From Rikenellaceae bacterium (lineage in GTDB: Bacteria > Bacteroidota > Bacteroidia > Bacteroidales > Rikenellaceae), in assembly GCA_015059715.1 (NCBI GenBank), contig SUZV01000007.1, positions 51,644 to 115,643 of the forward strand: a stretch of DNA of 64,000 nt, given 5' to 3'. Below the pieces are notes generated by a model. The model ran no database searches. It worked only from the letters and a program-made list of their open reading frames with translations, and was not told where the DNA came from. Below, piece after piece: positions 8,538-18,587 of the stretch; positions within the stretch are counted from its first letter, which is position 1; every line of letters begins with the position of its first letter. The position numbers and the translations under genes are program-made.

Positions 8538-9530
8538 ATGTCACTTAACGTCTTAATATTCATCATCATCGCCCTTATCGCGGTGATTTACGTACTCAAG
8601 GGTTTCAAGATTGTGCCACAGTCGGAGACCCGTGTTGTTGAGCGTTTGGGTCGCTACGACCGCACGCTACAGTCGGGCATCAACTATCTGTTTCCCATCA
8701 TTGACCGCGCACGCGAGGTGGTACAGCGCGACGAGATTAAGTATGCTGACGGCTCAAAGAGCGTGATTATGCGCACCACGTCACGCATAGATCTGCGCGA
8801 GCAAGTATACGACTTCGACAAGCAGAGCGTCATCACCAAAGATAACGTGACTACAACAATCAACGCCCTTCTATACTTCCAGATTGTGGACCCCGTAAAG
8901 TCGGTATACGAGATTGATAACCTGCCCAATGCTATCGAGAAGCTTACGCAGACCACTCTACGTAACGTCATCGGCGAACTGGAGCTTGACGAGACCCTTA
9001 CATCGCGCGATACTATCAACTCGAAGCTACGCATCGTCCTCGACGAGGCTACGAATAAGTGGGGCGTGAAGGTTAATCGCGTGGAGCTTCAGGATATCAC
9101 ACCTCCCGAGTCGGTACGTCGTGCTATGGAGCAGCAGATGCAGGCCGAGCGCGAGCGTCGTGCCAAGGTCCTTGAGGCAAGAGGTCAGAAGGAGGCTATG
9201 ATTCTTGAGTCTGAAGGCGAGAAGGAGTCGCAGATTAATCAGGCCGAGGCTGAGAAGCAGACGCAGATTCTCAAGGCTCAGGGCGAGGCTGATGCTAAGG
9301 TTTTGCAGGCTACGGCCGAGGCTGAGGCTATACGCAAGGTTGCCGAGGCTATCGCCGAATCGAAAACAGACCCTGCGACATATATGCTCCTTATGAAGTA
9401 TGTCGAGACGCTGCGCGATATTGGTGCTGGCACGCAGTCTAAGACCGTATTCCTACCCTTCGAGGCCTCGAACCTCGTGGGTGCCTTAGGCTCACTTACC
9501 GAGCTACTTCCTAAGAGCGACAAGGAGTAG
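8538..9530 (+). CDS. SPFH (stomatin/prohibitin-type) membrane protein
   Basis: A 330-residue QmcA/stomatin-like protein. One N-terminal transmembrane helix (about 4-22) is followed by the PHB/SPFH domain (about 25-190, with FKIVPQSETRVVERLGRYD) and a long Ala/Glu-rich coiled coil (about 190-265). Such proteins form large ring oligomers at the membrane, often with NfeD partners and sometimes controlling proteases such as FtsH. Here it follows nfeD directly, and the pair ends at a strong bidirectional terminator. No other substrate or partner is suggested by the sequence. Confidence 0.9.
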   Translation: MSLNVLIFIIIALIAVIYVLKGFKIVPQSETRVVERLGRYDRTLQSGINYLFPIIDRAREVVQRDEIKYADGSKSVIMRTTSRIDLREQVYDFDKQSVITKDNVTTTINALLYFQIVDPVKSVYEIDNLPNAIEKLTQTTLRNVIGELELDETLTSRDTINSKLRIVLDEATNKWGVKVNRVELQDITPPESVRRAMEQQMQAERERRAKVLEARGQKEAMILESEGEKESQINQAEAEKQTQILKAQGEADAKVLQATAEAEAIRKVAEAIAESKTDPATYMLLMKYVETLRDIGAGTQSKTVFLPFEASNLVGALGSLTELLPKSDKE

Positions 9531-9551
9531 GAAATCATCTGCATAAATAGA

Positions 9552-9605
9552 TAACAGCGAGGCTGATTGAAACATAATCAAGATTTTCAATCAGCCTCGC
9601 TGTTA
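9552..9605. terminator. Bidirectional terminator, perfect 21-bp stem
   Basis: Bases 9552-9572 are perfectly complementary to 9585-9605 around a 12-base loop. The hairpin lies between the convergent SPFH and O-methyltransferase genes and has short A and T flanks usable in both directions. Confidence 0.9.
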
Positions 9606-9621
9606 ATGGTTATTGGGGCTA

Positions 9622-10257
9622 CTACTTTACGCGAATAAGGTTTATACCATCGCGAATGGGAACTATGACGTTATCAACACGCTCATCCTCGACAACCTTG
9701 CGATTAAACTCCACGATAGCCTCGGTATGCTTATCGTTGTGGGCAATCTTCTCGGCCACCTTGCCATACCATAGGATATTATCGGCTAAAAGTATCGAGC
9801 CTGAACGTACATAACCACCATCGAGGAGCATATCGTAGTATGCTGGGTACTCGCGCTTATCGCCATCGATAAATACCATATCGTATACCTCGCCAAGCTG
9901 TGGCACTACGTCCAATGCCGAGCCTATGTGTTGGCGTATGCGGCATCCATACTCCGAGGCCGAGAAGTATTTGGCTGCTATATCCTCAAGCTCGTCATCT
10001 ACCTCGATGGTATCGAGCAGAGCACCATCGTCCAATCCGCGAGCTATAGATAGTGTCGAGTAACCCGTAAATGTGCCTATCTCAAGAACGCGACGCGGAT
10101 GCATCATACGCACCAGCATCTCAAGGAGTTTACCTTGCAGGTGTCCCGAGATCATACGAGGGTTTATCACTCGCAGGTATGTCTCACGCTCCAAGCGATG
10201 CATAAGTTCCTCCTCGGGCTTGGTATTATTGAGAATGTAGTGTTCTAAATTATCCAT
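9622..10257 (-). CDS. SAM-dependent O-methyltransferase
   Basis: A 211-residue class I methyltransferase of the catechol/caffeoyl-CoA O-methyltransferase family. The SAM-binding motif VLEIGTFTGYSTLSIA lies near residues 60-75. MVFIDGDKREYPAYY and the downstream ADNILWYGKV supply the metal-binding Asp and Asn residues typical of cation-dependent members. The protein is cytoplasmic and has no signal peptide. The natural acceptor is unknown and no neighbouring pathway identifies it. A degenerate promoter-like TATACCTTG lies about 70 bases upstream on the minus strand. The family assignment is strong and the substrate is not assigned. Confidence 0.9.
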   Translation of the reverse strand: MDNLEHYILNNTKPEEELMHRLERETYLRVINPRMISGHLQGKLLEMLVRMMHPRRVLEIGTFTGYSTLSIARGLDDGALLDTIEVDDELEDIAAKYFSASEYGCRIRQHIGSALDVVPQLGEVYDMVFIDGDKREYPAYYDMLLDGGYVRSGSILLADNILWYGKVAEKIAHNDKHTEAIVEFNRKVVEDERVDNVIVPIRDGINLIRVK

Positions 10258-10405
10258 TACTATGGTATTTAATAGTTGTAAAACTTTGAGAATATTGAAA
10301 TTGTTTACAAAATCATCTTAATATCTCAAGGTATAATAATTTTCGCAAATAGAGTCAAGCACTCCACACCTCTTTGTCATACATAGTAACACTTACTATT
10401 AAACA

Positions 10406-11473
10406 TTACTCAGGAGTGTTATTTTCTTGCTGCATTCTAAATATCTCTTTCTGCAACTCTATCTCTTCTTTCAATTGGTCAATCGATGGCAGATAGGTCA
10501 AATATCTTGCTTGGAATAATCGTTCATTATCGTGAAGCACAGAGTAACGAGCCATATCCTCACTCGTCTCAGAACAAAGAATCAGTCCGATAGTCGGATT
10601 ATCACCCTCTGTTCGTTTAAGGCTATCGTACATTCTCACATACATATCCATTTGCCCGACATCCTGATGAGTAATCCTTGATGCTTTAAGGTCTATCAAC
10701 AAGAAACATTTGAGGATATAGTTGTAAAAGACCAAATCAATGAAATAATCACCCATATCGGTTTTGATGTGTTGCTGACGGGCAACAAAGGCATAACCCT
10801 TACCCAACTCCATCACAAACTTTTGGATATGGGTGATAATAGATGATTCTAACTTAGTCTCCGAAAAGTCGGAATTTGGCGATAATCCCAAGAACTCTGC
10901 TACAACAGGATTCTTGATGAACTCCAATTTATCTTGTTGGTACGGAGCTGTAATTTGCTCCATTTCAGTTTTTACCACCGACTTGTTCTGTGATTGCAAT
11001 AAACGATAGTAGTATTGCGAAGCAATGTTTCTATCAAGAGTTCTTGCACTCCACACCTCATTTATAGATTCATTAAGATACCAATCTCTGGCATTCTTAT
11101 CTGTTACCCTTAGTAAATTGCGGTAATGCGTCCAAGATAAGATTTGGGATTTTCCACTCACTGCGTGGAAAATCTTAGGGAAGAACTTATAAAACTGAAC
11201 AAACTGATAGAGATTACTTTTTGTGAATCCTTTACCATAAAGATTAGTAAGGTAGTCGGCAAGTCGTTTAATAATCTCCTTGCCATACTCGGCTCTATTC
11301 TCTCCCTTCAACTCTTCATCGGCAATACGCTTACCCAACAACCAATTACGCTGCACCATAGCCACATTTACGGATTGATATGCGTAATTGCGAGTCTGCT
11401 CGATGATATTCTGTGCATCCTTGAAGATATCACACGTATTACCAGCCTTTAGTATCTCAACATCCTGTTTCAT
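10406..11473 (-). CDS. YhcG/DUF1016-family PDDEXK nuclease-like protein
   Basis: A 355-residue protein with an N-terminal DUF1016-type helical region (about 20-170, including the typical NWLLGKRIADEE segment) and a C-terminal PDDEXK nuclease-like domain. The visible active-site pattern is Asp in GDYFIDLVFYN followed by LLIDLKASR, giving D...D-x-K. Family members are often found near restriction-modification or other defence genes, but no such partner is present here. The gene is visibly richer in A and T than both neighbours, which suggests acquisition by transfer. A -7 element ends only 4 bases before its start codon. Confidence 0.88.
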   Translation of the reverse strand: MKQDVEILKAGNTCDIFKDAQNIIEQTRNYAYQSVNVAMVQRNWLLGKRIADEELKGENRAEYGKEIIKRLADYLTNLYGKGFTKSNLYQFVQFYKFFPKIFHAVSGKSQILSWTHYRNLLRVTDKNARDWYLNESINEVWSARTLDRNIASQYYYRLLQSQNKSVVKTEMEQITAPYQQDKLEFIKNPVVAEFLGLSPNSDFSETKLESSIITHIQKFVMELGKGYAFVARQQHIKTDMGDYFIDLVFYNYILKCFLLIDLKASRITHQDVGQMDMYVRMYDSLKRTEGDNPTIGLILCSETSEDMARYSVLHDNERLFQARYLTYLPSIDQLKEEIELQKEIFRMQQENNTPE

Positions 11474-11477
11474 AATG

Positions 11478-11485
11478 CAAAGATA
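11478..11485 (-). promoter_or_regulatory. -7 element immediately before the YhcG-like gene
   Basis: TATCTTTG on the minus strand matches the Bacteroidota -7 consensus and ends 4 bases before the ATG at 11473. If used, the transcript would be leaderless or nearly so. No -33 element is evident at 19-21 bases. Confidence 0.5.
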
Positions 11486-11580
11486 TATGGTTTTAGAGAA
11501 ATGAAAGAGTTACTTTTGCGAAATATTCACCTTTTTAAGACTTAATATATCAATATCGACACCTTAATGACAGGGTTTCA

Positions 11581-12801
11581 TCACCTATATATAAGTCGTG
11601 AGAGCGATGAGAAACACTCGGCGGCGACATCGCGTATCTGCTCAGAGGTGATAGCCATAACCTTCTTATATGCCTCCTCCAACGTATCTATATCCTTATA
11701 CAACAGAAAACTCTTGCCTGCACCAAGCATATAACCCTCGTTAGACTCCATAGATATAGCCATTTGAGCCACGAACTGTCGCTTTGCCACAGCCAAACGA
11801 CGCGGAGAGACAACCTCGCGCGACAGACTCCGAACACTCTCCTCGATAAGCTCGACACATTGCGACATATTGTCGTGATCCGAAGAGAAGTAGATACCCA
11901 CAATACCACAATCCGAGTAGGGCGTATACGTAGCCTCGACATTATACGATAGGCCTCGTTTCTCGCGCAACTCAATATTAAGCAACGAGTTCGCCGAAGG
12001 ACCTCCAAGAATATTTACAAGGAGTGCCAAGGGTAGACGACGCTCATCAGCAATGCCATATCCTCGCGTTCCGATTATGCCATGAGCCTGGTGCGTATGT
12101 CGCGAGATACGCACATCAAAGGGTTCGTAGGCGGCAGGCATAACACGCTGAAAGCTGCGCGACGTAACGCCATAACCACCCAAATAACGCTCGGCAGTAG
12201 CACGTGCCGTAGCCACCGAGAAATTGCCAATAGAGGAGAAGACCATATGGTCGGTAGTGTAGCACCTATCGACAAAGCGGTGTATAGCATCGCTATCGAA
12301 ACGAGCTATCGAGGCCTTCGAGCCAAGAATGTTGTGACCAAGCTCCGAGCCTCGGAATATTAAATCTTCGTAGTCATCGTATATACGCTCCGAGGGAGAA
12401 TCCTTATATGAGTTTATCTCATCGGCTATAACCTCACGCTCCTTTCTAAGCTCTCGCTCGGGGAAAGTTGAGCAGAAGATGACATCCGCGATAAGCTCTA
12501 CTGCACGCTGAAAATCGCGTCGCAGCACCGTGGCGTGTAGCGTAGTATCCTCCTTTGTTGTGTAGGCATTAAGCTCGCCACCGAGGTTTTCGAGGCGACA
12601 GTTCACCTGATAGGCCTTACGACGTGCTGTACCCTTGAAGAGTGCATGCTCGGTAAAGTGGGCAATGCCATACTCGCCTTTAAGCTCATCGCGCGAGCCA
12701 GCGTTAACCACCAAGGCACAGTGTGCTACCCCGCTACGCACCTGACGATGTATACCCCTAATTCCATTGGGCAGTATATATGTTTCAAACTCTTTCACCA
12801 C
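11581..12801 (-). CDS. M16-family zinc peptidase
   Basis: A 406-residue insulinase/PqqL-like peptidase of the short (single active half plus partner domain) type. The inverted zinc motif HFTEH is followed by EREVIADEI, which supplies the third zinc ligand. The second half (about 200-400) looks like the inactive M16 C-terminal domain, including an ANSLLNIELREKRGLSY segment. No signal peptide is seen, so it may act in the cytoplasm, although M16 proteins also occur in the periplasm. It starts 10 bases after the uvrA stop, at the end of the dapB-lepB-yigZ-uvrA run. Confidence 0.92.
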   Translation of the reverse strand: MVKEFETYILPNGIRGIHRQVRSGVAHCALVVNAGSRDELKGEYGIAHFTEHALFKGTARRKAYQVNCRLENLGGELNAYTTKEDTTLHATVLRRDFQRAVELIADVIFCSTFPERELRKEREVIADEINSYKDSPSERIYDDYEDLIFRGSELGHNILGSKASIARFDSDAIHRFVDRCYTTDHMVFSSIGNFSVATARATAERYLGGYGVTSRSFQRVMPAAYEPFDVRISRHTHQAHGIIGTRGYGIADERRLPLALLVNILGGPSANSLLNIELREKRGLSYNVEATYTPYSDCGIVGIYFSSDHDNMSQCVELIEESVRSLSREVVSPRRLAVAKRQFVAQMAISMESNEGYMLGAGKSFLLYKDIDTLEEAYKKVMAITSEQIRDVAAECFSSLSRLIYR

Positions 12802-12811
12802 AACTATCTAT

Positions 12812-15607
12812 TTACTCACCGCCTCTACTATGCTCGATGTGTCGCTTTAGATACTCTCCCGTATAGCTATCACCACACTCCATTACCGCCTCGGGCGTAC
12901 CTGCAACAACCACATAACCGCCCTCCTTACCTGCCTCAGGGCCGAGGTCTATAATCCAGTCGGCGCACTTAATAACATCCATATTATGCTCGACGACAAC
13001 CACCGTATGCCCACGCTGAATAAGTGCATCGAAGGCTCCGAGCAGACGACCTATATCGTGGAAGTGAAGACCCGTAGTAGGCTCATCGAAGATAAACATC
13101 ACACGCTCATCGCTACGCTCCTTAGTGAGGAACGAGGCGAGCTTTACGCGCTGGGACTCACCGCCCGAGAGTGTCGATGACGACTGTCCGAGCTTAACAT
13201 AGCCTAAGCCCACCTGCTCAAGAGGTCGTATGCGCTCGACAATGCGTCGACAAGTGGCGTTGGCACTATCTTCCGAGAAGAAGGCCAAGGCCTCGTCTAC
13301 CGACATATTTAGGATATCGTATATACTCTTATCGCGGTACTTAACCTCCAAAATCTCGGGTTTAAAGCGCATGCCACCACACGCCTCGCACTGAAGCTCG
13401 ACATCGGCCATAAACTGCATACTCACCTTGATAACACCCTCGCCCTCGCACTCCTCGCACCTACCTCCAGGCATATTGAACGAGAAGGCCGCAGCCTGTA
13501 TTCCCGTATGCTTCGAGTATGGCTGATCGGCATAGAGCTTACGTATCTCGTCGTAAGCCTTGATATATGTCACAGGATTTGAGCGCGTAGACTTACCTAT
13601 TGGCGACTGCGACACCATCTCGACACTCTGTATCTGCTTTGTGTTGACATCAAGGCCATCGTGGTCACCAGGCGTGAGTGTAGTCTCTGCAAGGCGACGC
13701 TTGAGTGCTGGGAAGAGCACATCGTCGGCCAGCGACGACTTTCCCGAGCCTGAGACTCCCGTAATGCAGGTCAGCACCCCCAACGGAATCTCGACATCGA
13801 CATTTTTGAGGTTGTGATGCCTTACGCCACGCAGACGAACAACGCCTGCGGCGGCACGACGACGCTGCGGTATCTGAATACGCCTGCGCCCCGTTAGGTA
13901 GTCTGCCGTAAGCGACCCCTTGGCACTCTCGATGCTCTCCGCAGGACCGTTATAGACCACCTGACCACCACCTACACCCGCCTCAGGACCCATATCCACT
14001 ATCCAGTCTGCGGCGCGCATAATCTCCTCCTCATGCTCGACGACGATGACCGTATTGTCTAAGTCGCGAAGCTGCTTAAGAACACCTATCAGGCGATTAG
14101 TATCCCTCGGATGAAGACCTATGCTCGGCTCATCGAGGATATACATCGAGCCTACCAGATTCGAGCCCAACGACGTGGATAGGTTTATGCGCTGCGACTC
14201 ACCTCCCGAGAGCGACGACGACAGACGGTCTAAGGTCAGGTAGTGTAGCCCCACATCCATAAGGTATCTGAGGCGGCTGCGTATCTCTATGAGTACACGC
14301 TCGGCACTCTTTGCCTCAAACTCATCGAGCGAGAGATTATCGAAGAAATCGACAAGCTCGCCAATGGTCATTGCAACGATGTCGGCAATGCTCTTACCAC
14401 CAATCTTAACGTATAGCACCTCCTTACGTAGACGCGCACCATGACACTCTGGACAGAGCGTCTTACCCATATATCGAGACTTCAGAACGCGGTACTGCAC
14501 CTTATGTCGCTGCGAGTCGACATACTCAAAGAAGTCGTCAATACCTCCGAAGTACTCATTACCATGCCACAACGCCTCCTTATGCTCATCGCTAAGGGCA
14601 TAGTAGGGCGTATGTATCGGGAAACCGCACCTCGAAGAGGCCACGATAAGGTCACTCTTCCAGCGGCTCATAGAGGCTCCATTCCAACAGGCTACAGCAC
14701 CGTTATACACGCTCTTCGACTTGTCGGGAATAACCAAATCCTCGTCTATACCCACAACCTTGCCATAACCCTCACATACGGGACAAGCACCGAGCGGATT
14801 ATTAAACGAGAAGAGGTGCTCGGTAGGACGCTCATACGATATGCCATCCTCGTCATAGCGCGAGGAGAAGCTCTCCACCCTATCGGTGATTATGTGAACC
14901 ACACCCGAGCCGTAACCCATGGCGCGTGCTACGGAGTCCGTAAGGCGCGATATGGTCTCTGCCTCATGGTCTACCGATATGCGGTCTACGACAATCATAA
15001 CGTCGTCGATACTCATATCCTCGCTGACTAAAGGCATAAACTCCTCGACAAGCATCACCTCGTTGCGATAGCGCACCCTTGTAACGCCATCCTCGATAAG
15101 CGTAAGCATACGCTCGATGATACCCTCGGAGTGCTTAAGAAGCATCGGCGCAGCGACAACTACACGCTCACCATCCCCCATACGCAATATATGGTCTACG
15201 ACATCATCGACCTCGTAACAGCGTATCTCAAGGCCCGTGATAGGCGAATAGGTGCGACCTATACGTGCAAAGAGGAGCTTCAGATAGTCGTATATCTCGG
15301 TTGTTGTGCCCACCGTAGAGCGTGGGTTTCGCGAGATAACCTTCTGCTCGATGGCAATGGCTGGTGCTATACCCTCGATAAGGTCTACGTCGGGTTTCTC
15401 GACACGCCCCAAGAATTGGCGCGCATATGCCGATAGGCTCTCGACATAGCGTCGCTGACCTTCGGCAAATATGGTATCGAAGGCCAGGGTCGACTTTCCC
15501 GAGCCCGAGAGTCCCGTAACCACAACGAGTCGAGAGTGCGGAATCTCGACATCCACACTCTTAAGGTTATGCACCCTTGCTCCCTTTATCTTAATCTTGT
15601 TATCCAA
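12812..15607 (-). CDS. uvrA: Excinuclease ABC subunit A
   Basis: The damage-recognition ATPase of nucleotide excision repair. It loads UvrB at DNA lesions. The 931 residues hold two ABC modules with Walker A motifs GLSGSGKST (32-40) and GVSGSGKSS, and two LSGGESQR signatures followed by DEPS/DEPT Walker B motifs. A CEEC...CEAC zinc module is present in the second half. In the first half only the CPVC pair at 275-278 is seen, and the preceding CxxC of the classical first zinc module is missing. The gene is in a tight minus-strand run (10-base gaps on both sides). Confidence 0.97.
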   Translation of the reverse strand: MDNKIKIKGARVHNLKSVDVEIPHSRLVVVTGLSGSGKSTLAFDTIFAEGQRRYVESLSAYARQFLGRVEKPDVDLIEGIAPAIAIEQKVISRNPRSTVGTTTEIYDYLKLLFARIGRTYSPITGLEIRCYEVDDVVDHILRMGDGERVVVAAPMLLKHSEGIIERMLTLIEDGVTRVRYRNEVMLVEEFMPLVSEDMSIDDVMIVVDRISVDHEAETISRLTDSVARAMGYGSGVVHIITDRVESFSSRYDEDGISYERPTEHLFSFNNPLGACPVCEGYGKVVGIDEDLVIPDKSKSVYNGAVACWNGASMSRWKSDLIVASSRCGFPIHTPYYALSDEHKEALWHGNEYFGGIDDFFEYVDSQRHKVQYRVLKSRYMGKTLCPECHGARLRKEVLYVKIGGKSIADIVAMTIGELVDFFDNLSLDEFEAKSAERVLIEIRSRLRYLMDVGLHYLTLDRLSSSLSGGESQRINLSTSLGSNLVGSMYILDEPSIGLHPRDTNRLIGVLKQLRDLDNTVIVVEHEEEIMRAADWIVDMGPEAGVGGGQVVYNGPAESIESAKGSLTADYLTGRRRIQIPQRRRAAAGVVRLRGVRHHNLKNVDVEIPLGVLTCITGVSGSGKSSLADDVLFPALKRRLAETTLTPGDHDGLDVNTKQIQSVEMVSQSPIGKSTRSNPVTYIKAYDEIRKLYADQPYSKHTGIQAAAFSFNMPGGRCEECEGEGVIKVSMQFMADVELQCEACGGMRFKPEILEVKYRDKSIYDILNMSVDEALAFFSEDSANATCRRIVERIRPLEQVGLGYVKLGQSSSTLSGGESQRVKLASFLTKERSDERVMFIFDEPTTGLHFHDIGRLLGAFDALIQRGHTVVVVEHNMDVIKCADWIIDLGPEAGKEGGYVVVAGTPEAVMECGDSYTGEYLKRHIEHSRGGE

Positions 15608-15617
15608 TCGGCTCTAT

Positions 15618-16220
15618 TTATACTCTATCTACCGTAGCACCCTCGACCTTCTCAAGGCGCGCGATAAGCTGCTCGGAGTCGCCCTCGCGTATCGAGAGTG
15701 TCATGGTGCAGAGGTTGTCAAACTCCTGACCCAAAACCCTCGGTTGCATATCCTTAACTATGCGCATAACATCATTCATGGCGATATACGAGAAGCTGAC
15801 TACAACCTTAACATCTACCGTGCGCTCTACAATCTCACACTCCGAGAGAACCAACGCCGTAGACTCCTTATATGCTGCTATAAGCCCCGGGACACCGAGC
15901 TTCGTACCACCGAAGTAGCGCACCACGACAACCAGACAGTTGGTCACCTCCTGCGACAGCAACTGCCCGAGTATCGGCTTACCCGCCGTAGAGGATGGCT
16001 CGCCATCGTCATTGGCGCGAAAGTGCTCACCACGAGGGCCTAAACGCCAGGCATAGCAGTGATGCGTGGCATCGAACCATCTCTTGCGCAGAGCGTCGAG
16101 GTGCGTCTTAATCTCCTCCTCACTCTCGACAGGATAGGCATACACCAAGAACTTACTACTAAGCTGTCGGTAGGTAGTCTCTGCTGCTTTAGCTATGGTT
16201 TTATAACTATCGTTGGCCAC
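15618..16220 (-). CDS. YigZ/IMPACT-family protein
   Basis: A 200-residue member of the UPF0029/IMPACT family. The N-terminal domain contains the family patterns [11 protein letters not shown] and [15 protein letters not shown] (about 50-85), followed by [18 protein letters not shown] second ferredoxin-like domain spans about 130-200. The family has been linked to translation control in eukaryotes and to an uncertain RNA- or ribosome-related role in bacteria. It is encoded between lepB (18-base gap) and uvrA (10-base gap), which gives no further functional clue. Confidence 0.9.
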   Translation of the reverse strand: MANDSYKTIAKAAETTYRQLSSKFLVYAYPVESEEEIKTHLDALRKRWFDATHHCYAWRLGPRGEHFRANDDGEPSSTAGKPILGQLLSQEVTNCLVVVVRYFGGTKLGVPGLIAAYKESTALVLSECEIVERTVDVKVVVSFSYIAMNDVMRIVKDMQPRVLGQEFDNLCTMTLSIREGDSEQLIARLEKVEGATVDRV

Positions 16221-16238
16221 TACGTCTACATTTTAGGG

Positions 16239-17738
16239 TTACTCTATAGATGTGAACATACGACTCCAGCGTATGCCACCACCCGAGGGATCTAACGAGA
16301 ACCATACATACGAGGCCTTACCCACGATATGGTCCTCGGGAACAAAGCCCCAGAAGCGTGAGTCAAGAGAGCCATGACGGTTGTCGCCCATCATAAAGTA
16401 GTAGTCCTGAGCGAAGGTGTAGTGCGAGGCCTCCTTATTGTCGATATATATCTTACCATCACGCTCCTCAACGCTGTGACCCTCGTATACCTCGATGCAG
16501 CGGCCATACATAGCCATAGCGTCGGCATCAAGCTCTATGGTAGCACCCGCCTGTGGCACCCATATAGGGCCCATATCATCGATAGTCCAGCGACTATTAC
16601 CCTTTGGCTCGGTGTGCGGAATAAGGCTACTACCCGAGATGGCACCACCAATCTTGCGCAGTCGATAGCGCGTAGTATCTTTATACTGCTCAAGCTGATC
16701 ATCCGTAATTGGAAGTTCGATATAGCTACCCGTAGCGGCATCGATACCCACCTTCAGAGGTTTCGAGGTGTACTCGTTATAGTAGATATACTGACGCTTG
16801 GGCACAAACGCCTCCTTAGTACCATTGTGATACACCTCACCATTGATAACCATAAGGCTGTCACCTGGCACGCCCACACATCGCTTGATGTAGTTCTCCT
16901 TCTTATCCAACGGACGCACTGCCAACGTCAGGTTCTCGGCTATATTCTTGCGTCGCTGCTCGACCGTTGCACCCACCTGCTTGTCACGTAGCAACTCGTA
17001 ATAGCTCATCGAGGCCATCTCTAAGGCTACGGTATCGCCCTCGGGAAAGTTAAAGACCACAACATCGCCACGCTCAACACGCCCCATACCTTTAAGACGG
17101 CGATACTCACGCTCCCAGCACGTAGAGAAGGAGTTTTTCGTAGGGTTAAGTGGCATTGTGTTGTGTACAAATGGGAATGACAGCGGAGTCATAGGCACAC
17201 GAGGACCATACGACACCTTGTTTACAAGTATGTAGTCGCCAGCCATCAGCGTACTCTCCATCGAGCCTGTAGGTATGACAAACATCTGAAACCAGTAGAG
17301 CTGGATGAGCGTAGCCACAACCGTAGCAAAGAGTATAGCATGCACCCAACCATATATCCACTCATATACCTTCGAGTGACTCCTCAGTTCGCACCATAAG
17401 GCTATGGCCATAACCACCGCAAAGCTAAGGACAAAGGGTCCCTCCCACTTAAAGAGCAGCATATGCAGAATAACACCTACGACCAAGGCAAAGATGGCGG
17501 CACACCATATGGCCCAAGCTATCTGCCACCAGCGATGACGCTCATACATACGCTTATGCCAACGCGCGATATGGTGGCCAATGTAGTAGTCATAGATGAG
17601 CGGAAGTGCCACAGGCAGCGACCACCACGCACCATACCACAAAGCAAAGAGCGTGACGATAATAGCCACCACGATAGCGACACACCAAGGACTTGTCACC
17701 ACATCCTTTATCTTTGATAAAAACTTTCTCATCCCCAA
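16239..17738 (-). CDS. lepB: Signal peptidase I
   Basis: Removes Sec signal peptides on the periplasmic face of the inner membrane. The 499-residue protein is larger than E. coli LepB (about 324). Three or four hydrophobic helices in residues 15-150 precede the catalytic domain. The Ser-Lys dyad is Ser159 in VIPTGSMESTL and Lys285 in YIKRCVGVPGD. The closing motif is MMGDNRHGSLDSRFWGFVP. A long insertion (about 305-420) sits between the conserved boxes, a feature seen in Bacteroidota enzymes. Met1 and Met3 are both plausible starts. It lies 21 bases after dapB. Confidence 0.95.
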   Translation of the reverse strand: MGMRKFLSKIKDVVTSPWCVAIVVAIIVTLFALWYGAWWSLPVALPLIYDYYIGHHIARWHKRMYERHRWWQIAWAIWCAAIFALVVGVILHMLLFKWEGPFVLSFAVVMAIALWCELRSHSKVYEWIYGWVHAILFATVVATLIQLYWFQMFVIPTGSMESTLMAGDYILVNKVSYGPRVPMTPLSFPFVHNTMPLNPTKNSFSTCWEREYRRLKGMGRVERGDVVVFNFPEGDTVALEMASMSYYELLRDKQVGATVEQRRKNIAENLTLAVRPLDKKENYIKRCVGVPGDSLMVINGEVYHNGTKEAFVPKRQYIYYNEYTSKPLKVGIDAATGSYIELPITDDQLEQYKDTTRYRLRKIGGAISGSSLIPHTEPKGNSRWTIDDMGPIWVPQAGATIELDADAMAMYGRCIEVYEGHSVEERDGKIYIDNKEASHYTFAQDYYFMMGDNRHGSLDSRFWGFVPEDHIVGKASYVWFSLDPSGGGIRWSRMFTSIE

Positions 17739-17759
17739 TTACTCATTACTAATTACTCA

Positions 17760-18473
17760 CTATTTCAAGAGGTCGTCCATGCTATATACACCCACCTTAT
17801 CGGCAAGGAACTCACCTGCGAGGACCGCACCAAAGGCCAGTGCTCGGCGATTTGTTATCGAGTGCTTAAGCTCTAAAACATCATCGGGCGATGTATAGGT
17901 TATGGTATGAATTCCTGGAACCATACCCTCGCGGAAGGACTCTATCTCGATAGCCTCAGCATCGTTTGTCTGTGCGTTTACCCACTTTGTCTTACGCTCC
18001 ATATTCTCTATAATCCCCTCGGCCAAGGTTATTGCCGTACCACTTGGAGCATCCTTCTTCCAGATATGGTGAGTCTCCTCAATACGCACATCATACTGCT
18101 TATATGGATTCATAAGCTCGGCCAAACGACGGTTAAGGCGAAACATCATATTTACACCTATCGAGAAGTTCGAAGCATAGAAGAGAGCACCACCGCGCTC
18201 CTCGGCCAACGCCTCCATAGCCTTAAGATGGGTAAGCCACCCTGTCGTACCACACACCACGCGACCACCGCCACTTAGCACTCGCTCAACATTTCCAGCA
18301 GCCGTATCGGGTGTCGTAAACTCAAAGGCTACATCCACCTTGGCGATACTCTCCGAAGTAAGCTCTGCGGCATTAGCCTCATCAATGATAAGCTCTACGC
18401 TGTGGCCACGTTCAAGGAGGATACGCTCAATCTCGCGCCCCATCTTACCATGGCCTATAATAGCACATTTCAT
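17760..18473 (-). CDS. dapB: 4-hydroxy-tetrahydrodipicolinate reductase
   Basis: Reduces 4-hydroxy-tetrahydrodipicolinate in the lysine and meso-diaminopimelate pathway. It has 237 residues, slightly shorter than the E. coli enzyme (273). The N-terminal Rossmann motif CAIIGHGKMGREIE binds NAD(P)H. VCGTTGW and EETHHIWKKDAPSGTA carry the catalytic His and Lys. It is the first gene of a closely spaced minus-strand run that continues with lepB, and it faces an amidase-like gene across 114 bases. Peptidoglycan precursor supply is the natural reason for its essential role. Confidence 0.95.
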   Translation of the reverse strand: MKCAIIGHGKMGREIERILLERGHSVELIIDEANAAELTSESIAKVDVAFEFTTPDTAAGNVERVLSGGGRVVCGTTGWLTHLKAMEALAEERGGALFYASNFSIGVNMMFRLNRRLAELMNPYKQYDVRIEETHHIWKKDAPSGTAITLAEGIIENMERKTKWVNAQTNDAEAIEIESFREGMVPGIHTITYTSPDDVLELKHSITNRRALAFGAVLAGEFLADKVGVYSMDDLLK

Positions 18474-18553
18474 ATATAAATCTCATTTATGCAAATAACG
18501 CCGTAAAGGTAATAAAAATTTCGAAATCGTCGAGCCATTACCCCATTTTTAAC

Positions 18554-18561
18554 TATCTTTG
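18554..18561 (+). promoter_or_regulatory. -7 element of the amidase-like gene
   Basis: TATCTTTG matches TAnnTTTG and lies 26 bases before the ATG at 18588. No clear -33 TTTG is seen at the standard spacing. Confidence 0.6.
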
Positions 18562-18587
18562 GGGCCAAATACTACAACTATATAAAT

